Assembly: GCA_015485575.1 (NCBI GenBank)
Contig: WFTF01000030.1
Location: 1-35,155 of the forward strand
Direction: 5' to 3'
DNA: 35,155 nucleotides
From: Patescibacteria group bacterium
GTDB lineage: Bacteria; Patescibacteriota; Minisyncoccia; Phycocordibacterales; UBA918
Shown here: one piece after another, positions 32,516-35,155 of the stretch
Position numbering within the stretch: position 1 is the stretch's first letter
How the letters are laid out: every line of letters begins with the position of its first letter
Notes under the pieces: generated by a model
The model's input: the letters and a program-made list of their open reading frames with translations, nothing else
Told to the model about the DNA's origin: nothing
Database searches by the model: none
Translations under genes and position numbers: made by a program

Positions 32516-32547
32516 ATGAGTGTGTTTCCAAAAGATTTTTTATGGGG
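32516..32547 (+). repeat. First copy of the GH1 5'-end direct repeat
   Basis: ATGAGTGTG followed by a 23-base stretch (32525-32547) that is identical to 32659-32681. It is preceded by its own -10 element. Confidence 0.9.
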
Positions 32548-32553
32548 TGAGAG

Positions 32554-32635
32554 AGGTCTGGGAGACCTTTCGCAAGACTTTGCCAGCTATTTTCTTCAGA
32601 AAATAGCGACAAAGTGGACAGTCTCTGTAAGAGAC
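32554..32635 (+). other. Three tandem perfect hairpins between the GH1 5'-end copies
   Basis: Hairpin one: AGGTCT (32554-32559) with AGACCT (32563-32568), GGG loop. Hairpin two: inner GCTATTTTC (32586-32594) with GAAAATAGC (32599-32607), TTCA loop, extended by outer ACTTTG (32577-32582) with CAAAGT (32610-32615). Hairpin three: GTCTCT (32621-32626) with AGAGAC (32630-32635), GTA loop. Three stems in 82 bases with little spacer is far from background and suggests an inserted element or structured leader RNA. Confidence 0.7.
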
Positions 32636-32646
32636 AGCATTATAGT

Positions 32647-32681
32647 ATGAGTATGAAATTTCCAAAAGATTTTTTATGGGG
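32647..32681 (+). repeat. Second copy of the GH1 5'-end direct repeat (functional start)
   Basis: ATGAGTATG-AAA followed by the same 23 bases as in the first copy (here 32659-32681). The copies are offset by 134 bases, which is not a multiple of three, so the two reading frames differ. Confidence 0.9.
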
Positions 32682-33870
32682 AGCAGCAACCTCTTCCTAT
32701 CAGGTTGAGGGGTTTAACGAGAACACCGACTGGGCACAGGCGGCAAAACAGGGGAGAGTGCCGTATGCGGGACGTCTTGCCGATCACTATCATCGGTATG
32801 AGGAGGATTTTGATATTGCGAAAAAACTGGGGCATAATGCCCACCGTTTTTCCATAGAGTGGGCGCGTATTGAACCGCAGGAAGGCGTGTTTGATCAGGC
32901 AGAGATTGAGCACTATCGGCAGGTGTTGCGCGCATTGCATGCGCGCAACATCACTCCCATGGTGACACTGTGGCATTTTACGCTGCCGCTGTGGTTTTCC
33001 GAAAGTGGCGGGTTTGAGCGTAAGGATGCACCGGTAGTTTTTGCGCGCTACTGCGCACATGTGGTGCGTGAACTGGGGGATTTGTGTACACACTACGCCA
33101 CCATGAATGAGCCCAATGTCTACGCTTCCAACGGTTACCTGCGCGGTAGCTGGCCTCCATTTAAGCGCTTTGCGCTGACCGATATGGTGTCTATTACCAA
33201 CTCGGGACGAGGGTATAAAGCGCGTGCGGAAAAGAGTATCAGCGCTTTGTTTCTGTACAGAAAAGTAATGCGTACTCTTGCAGAAGCCCATAACTGTGCA
33301 TATGACGCCATCAAAAATGTTGCGCCGGAGAAAAATGTCAGCGTGGTGAAACATGTCATTTATTTTCATGCAAACCGGAACCCGTTTAACATGTTACGGT
33401 CATGGGTTGCCAATCAGCTATGGACACATGTATTTATGCGTCGCACCTTTCACAAGTGTGACTCTATCGGCTTAAACTACTATTTTCACAAGAAATTCGG
33501 AGACACAGAGGTGTGTGAAAAAACCGATATGGACTGGGATATATATCCGCAAGGATTGTATGATGCACTGCGCATGTTGTGGAAGTATAAAAAACCACTG
33601 TATGTCTCTGAGGCAGGCCTTGCAGATGCACAGGACAGATATCGTGCCGCGTACATTCAAACACAGGTGTCCGCAGTTGAGAAAGCATTGTCGGAGGGTA
33701 TTGATGTATTTGGGCATATGTACTGGTCTTTGATAGATAACTACGAGTGGGCGCTTGGTATTGATAAGAAGTTTGGACTGGTGGAGATTGATTACCAGAC
33801 GTTGGAAAGGCGCATTCGCCCCAGCGCCTGGGTCTATGCTGATCTGATTAAGAAGCATCGCAAAGACTAG
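32647..33870 (+). CDS. Glycoside hydrolase family 1 beta-glycosidase
   Basis: The 407-residue protein is a retaining GH1 enzyme with a TIM barrel: FPKDFLWGAATSSYQVEG at the N-terminus, HRFSIEWARIEPQEG, the acid/base motif TMNEPNV (Glu 155), and nucleophile region YVSEAGLAD (Glu 322; most GH1 have TENG here). The C-terminal SLIDNYEWALGIDKKFGLVEID is also typical. It would hydrolyse beta-glucosides or related sugars in the cytoplasm, as there is no signal peptide. ATG 32647 or 32653 is the start; a GTG at 32614 runs through a hairpin. The EamA transporter gene begins right at its stop, suggesting one transcript. Confidence 0.95.
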   Translation: MSMKFPKDFLWGAATSSYQVEGFNENTDWAQAAKQGRVPYAGRLADHYHRYEEDFDIAKKLGHNAHRFSIEWARIEPQEGVFDQAEIEHYRQVLRALHARNITPMVTLWHFTLPLWFSESGGFERKDAPVVFARYCAHVVRELGDLCTHYATMNEPNVYASNGYLRGSWPPFKRFALTDMVSITNSGRGYKARAEKSISALFLYRKVMRTLAEAHNCAYDAIKNVAPEKNVSVVKHVIYFHANRNPFNMLRSWVANQLWTHVFMRRTFHKCDSIGLNYYFHKKFGDTEVCEKTDMDWDIYPQGLYDALRMLWKYKKPLYVSEAGLADAQDRYRAAYIQTQVSAVEKALSEGIDVFGHMYWSLIDNYEWALGIDKKFGLVEIDYQTLERRIRPSAWVYADLIKKHRKD

Positions 33871-33920
33871 TGTGGACAGAAAGTACGGAAAAAGCGTACA
33901 AAAAGTGGGATAATACGTTC

Positions 33921-34853
33921 ATGGCTTGGCTTTTACTTGCTGCCGGCGGGCAATTTTTGAATGCAATTGTGGCAGTGTTGGATAAATATATTGTCACCGA
34001 TGAGAAGGTGCTACCTCGTCCGTTTGTGTATGCCTTTTACTCTTGTTTAGTGACCGCTTTTTGGGTTGTTGTTTACATTTTTGGGTTTATCCCGGGGTTG
34101 AACACTCTGGGTGTGCCACGCTTTGAAAATGTGCAGGCGCCGTCAATTCAAGTGGTGGGTATGTCTTTTTTGGCGGCATATACATTTTTTATGGCACTGG
34201 TGTCAATGTACACCGCCCTAAAAGAGGGGGACGCGTCTGACGTCATGCCAGTTATCGGTGCGATATCGGCACTGTCAGCCTTCGGTCTTTCCTACTTGCT
34301 TCTGGGTATCACACTCTCCCAAAACTTTATATGGGGTATCGCCTTACTTATTGTAGGTACGCTACTGGTGTCCCAGATTCACTTTACCAAAACATTGGTC
34401 CTGCACACGGTCCATAGTGGGTTGTTTTTCGCTTTGCACTACATTGCCATGAAGGGACTCTTTCAAGAAACTTCTTTTGATGATGGGTTTTTCTGGTCGC
34501 GTGTTGGGTTGGTTGTCTTTGCACTCTCTTTGCTTCTTATCCCCGCATATTATGAGAAAATCAAACGACAAACAAAAAAGACCACCAAAAAGAGCGGGCT
34601 GCTTGTGGTCTTTGCAAAGGTGTTGGCGGGAGTGGCGGCCTTTACACTTTTGAAGGCGACAGACATGGGTGATGTGACAGTGGTGCAGGCACTGGATGGG
34701 TTAAAGTATGTGTTCATTATCATATTGAGTATTGCATTTGGACGCTTTCTTCCACAAACTGCAGGTGAAAATCAGTGGAACGCGCAGATTATTTTGCGGA
34801 AAGTTCTCTATGTAAGTGTTATTTCCATCGGGTTTGTGATGTTGTTTGTATAG
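33921..34853 (+). CDS. Full-length EamA/DMT-family transporter
   Basis: The 310-residue protein has about ten helices in two EamA-like halves (AWLLLAAGGQFLNAIVAVLDKYIV at the start; LKATDMGDVTVVQALDGLKYVFIIILSIAFGRFL near the end), split by a Lys/Thr-rich cytosolic loop (KIKRQTKKTTKKSG). Substrate unknown; these proteins export or import small metabolites. I chose ATG 33921: hydrophobic sequence starts there and GATAAT lies six bases before it. A GTG at 33870, overlapping the GH1 stop by one base, would add 17 polar residues and cannot be excluded. Confidence 0.88.
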   Translation: MAWLLLAAGGQFLNAIVAVLDKYIVTDEKVLPRPFVYAFYSCLVTAFWVVVYIFGFIPGLNTLGVPRFENVQAPSIQVVGMSFLAAYTFFMALVSMYTALKEGDASDVMPVIGAISALSAFGLSYLLLGITLSQNFIWGIALLIVGTLLVSQIHFTKTLVLHTVHSGLFFALHYIAMKGLFQETSFDDGFFWSRVGLVVFALSLLLIPAYYEKIKRQTKKTTKKSGLLVVFAKVLAGVAAFTLLKATDMGDVTVVQALDGLKYVFIIILSIAFGRFLPQTAGENQWNAQIILRKVLYVSVISIGFVMLFV

Positions 34854-34856
34854 TGT

Positions 34857-35155
34857 ATGAAACGGTACTTGCGTAAAAAATGGTTGCTAGTCACACTAAG
34901 TGCGGTTTTGTTACTGGTACTGCTCATCGGAGTACTTTCGTACAAGCCAAAGCCGCAGCGCATTACTTACGGCATGTCGTTTAATACACTCTATGCGCGG
35001 GAGTTGGGTTTGGATTGGAAGGAAACTTATGACGCTATTCTGGAGGACTTGGGTGTGCGACAACTGCGGCTTGCGGCACACTGGCCCATGGTTGAGCCCA
35101 TAGACGACGTATACAATTTTGAAGAACTTGACTATCAAATAGCAAAGGCGCAAGA
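34857..35155 (+). CDS. Probable anchored TIM-barrel glycosidase, 3'-truncated by window edge
   Basis: The frame is open from ATG 34857 to the last base, three bases after the transporter stop. The visible 99 residues start with a basic N-terminus and a membrane helix (WLLVTLSAVLLLVLLIGVLSY). ITYGMSFNTLYARELGLDW follows, then ETYDAILEDLGVRQLRLAAHW and PMVEPIDDVYNFEELDYQIA. A strand, then 'LGVRQLRLAAHWPMVEP...YNFEELD', is the common start of cellulase or beta-galactosidase-like barrels. The catalytic region is not in the window, so the family is a guess. Its location after GH1 and a transporter supports a carbohydrate role. Confidence 0.7.
   Translation, partial: MKRYLRKKWLLVTLSAVLLLVLLIGVLSYKPKPQRITYGMSFNTLYARELGLDWKETYDAILEDLGVRQLRLAAHWPMVEPIDDVYNFEELDYQIAKAQ

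Larger units (their letters stand above)
32516..32650 (+). other. 44-codon upstream ORF: truncated duplicate of the GH1 N-terminus
   Basis: The ORF begins MSVFPKDFLWG, nearly the same as the GH1 start MSMKFPKDFLWG, then runs into unrelated sequence made of three hairpins (GERGLGDLSQ...). It ends with TGA overlapping the GH1 ATG as ATGA. It is too short to be an enzyme. It may be a relic of an insertion or duplication at the gene start, or a leader ORF coupled to GH1 translation. Confidence 0.6.

Noticed and set aside
32516-32681. Integron attC site or group II/bypass element for the hairpin cluster
   Set aside because: No GTTRRRY/RYYYAAC core ends are visible, and the 134-base offset is not in frame with simple bypassing between identical codons without further evidence.
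1-35155. Alternative genetic code with TGA as Gly
   Set aside because: TGA ends several genes at sensible places (for example 13604, 19693 and the minus-strand stop at 21184).
1-35155. Long open frames on the opposite strand of real genes, such as those opposite clpB and the adaptor gene
   Set aside because: They overlap strongly supported genes and their translations show no domain or plausible composition.
1-35155. CRISPR arrays, tRNA or rRNA genes, insertion sequences
   Set aside because: I saw no regularly spaced repeats, no tRNA-like cloverleaf with CCA-type end, and no transposase or integrase motifs. A covariance-model scan would be needed to exclude small RNAs fully.

Overview
The window looks like a chromosomal segment of a Candidate Phyla Radiation (Patescibacteria) bacterium, most likely a Parcubacteria-type lineage. 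This is inference from gene content and style. It holds several short membrane or Cys-pair proteins of kinds I associate with Parcubacteria (the C-terminal QVGGCG tail, the Cx(n)RVNEIKAG...FFKAKSC protein, the rhodanese-DUF1573 protein). Shine-Dalgarno sequences are almost absent, and many start codons lie 6-8 nt after a -10-like hexamer. TGA ends several genes, so the recoded Gracilibacteria/Absconditabacteria code does not apply. I found no rRNA, tRNA, CRISPR array, transposase or phage gene.

Layout. 1-8264 (+): a copper/thiol block. It contains the C-terminal part of a P1B-3 (CopB-like) copper ATPase, two small membrane proteins, cyclopropane-fatty-acid synthase, a rhodanese-DUF1573 protein whose rhodanese Cys is Gly, a second DUF1573 protein, a QVGGCG-tailed membrane protein, a double thioredoxin-fold protein, a Cys-rich membrane fusion protein and a Met-rich exported protein. 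8401-10461: small envelope proteins, a half-size EamA protein and a cupin. 10590-16084: ClpB, a Nudix-fold protein with a degenerate Nudix box, and a P3A-type proton ATPase. 16222-19693: an anchored unknown protein, a methyltransferase and a tandem pair of M14 carboxypeptidase-like proteins, the first lacking three of four key catalytic or zinc residues and the second intact. 19762-21894 (-): DEAD-box helicase, DUF805 protein and a CsoR-type copper repressor. 21953-27837 (+): a CsoR-operator-controlled adaptor plus RND permease, a DUF2892 protein and a ZIP transporter. 27917-30302: a divergent pair of ATP-grasp ligases. 30369-35155 (+): YHYH-like protein, DnaQ-like exonuclease, membrane hydrolase, GH1 glycosidase, EamA transporter, and the start of a probable TIM-barrel glycosidase cut by the window edge.

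How it fits together. Copper and thiol handling is the strongest theme: a P1B-3 ATPase, Met-rich and Cys-pair envelope proteins, and a CsoR repressor facing a perfect 18-bp CsoR-like operator that overlaps the -10 of an RND efflux operon. A second theme is catalytic-residue loss in recognisable folds (rhodanese, Nudix, one M14 paralogue, YHYH). The oddest local structure is at 32516-32681. There the 5' end of the GH1 gene appears twice, separated by three tandem perfect hairpins, and the first copy forms a 44-codon ORF that ends in an ATGA overlap with the real start.
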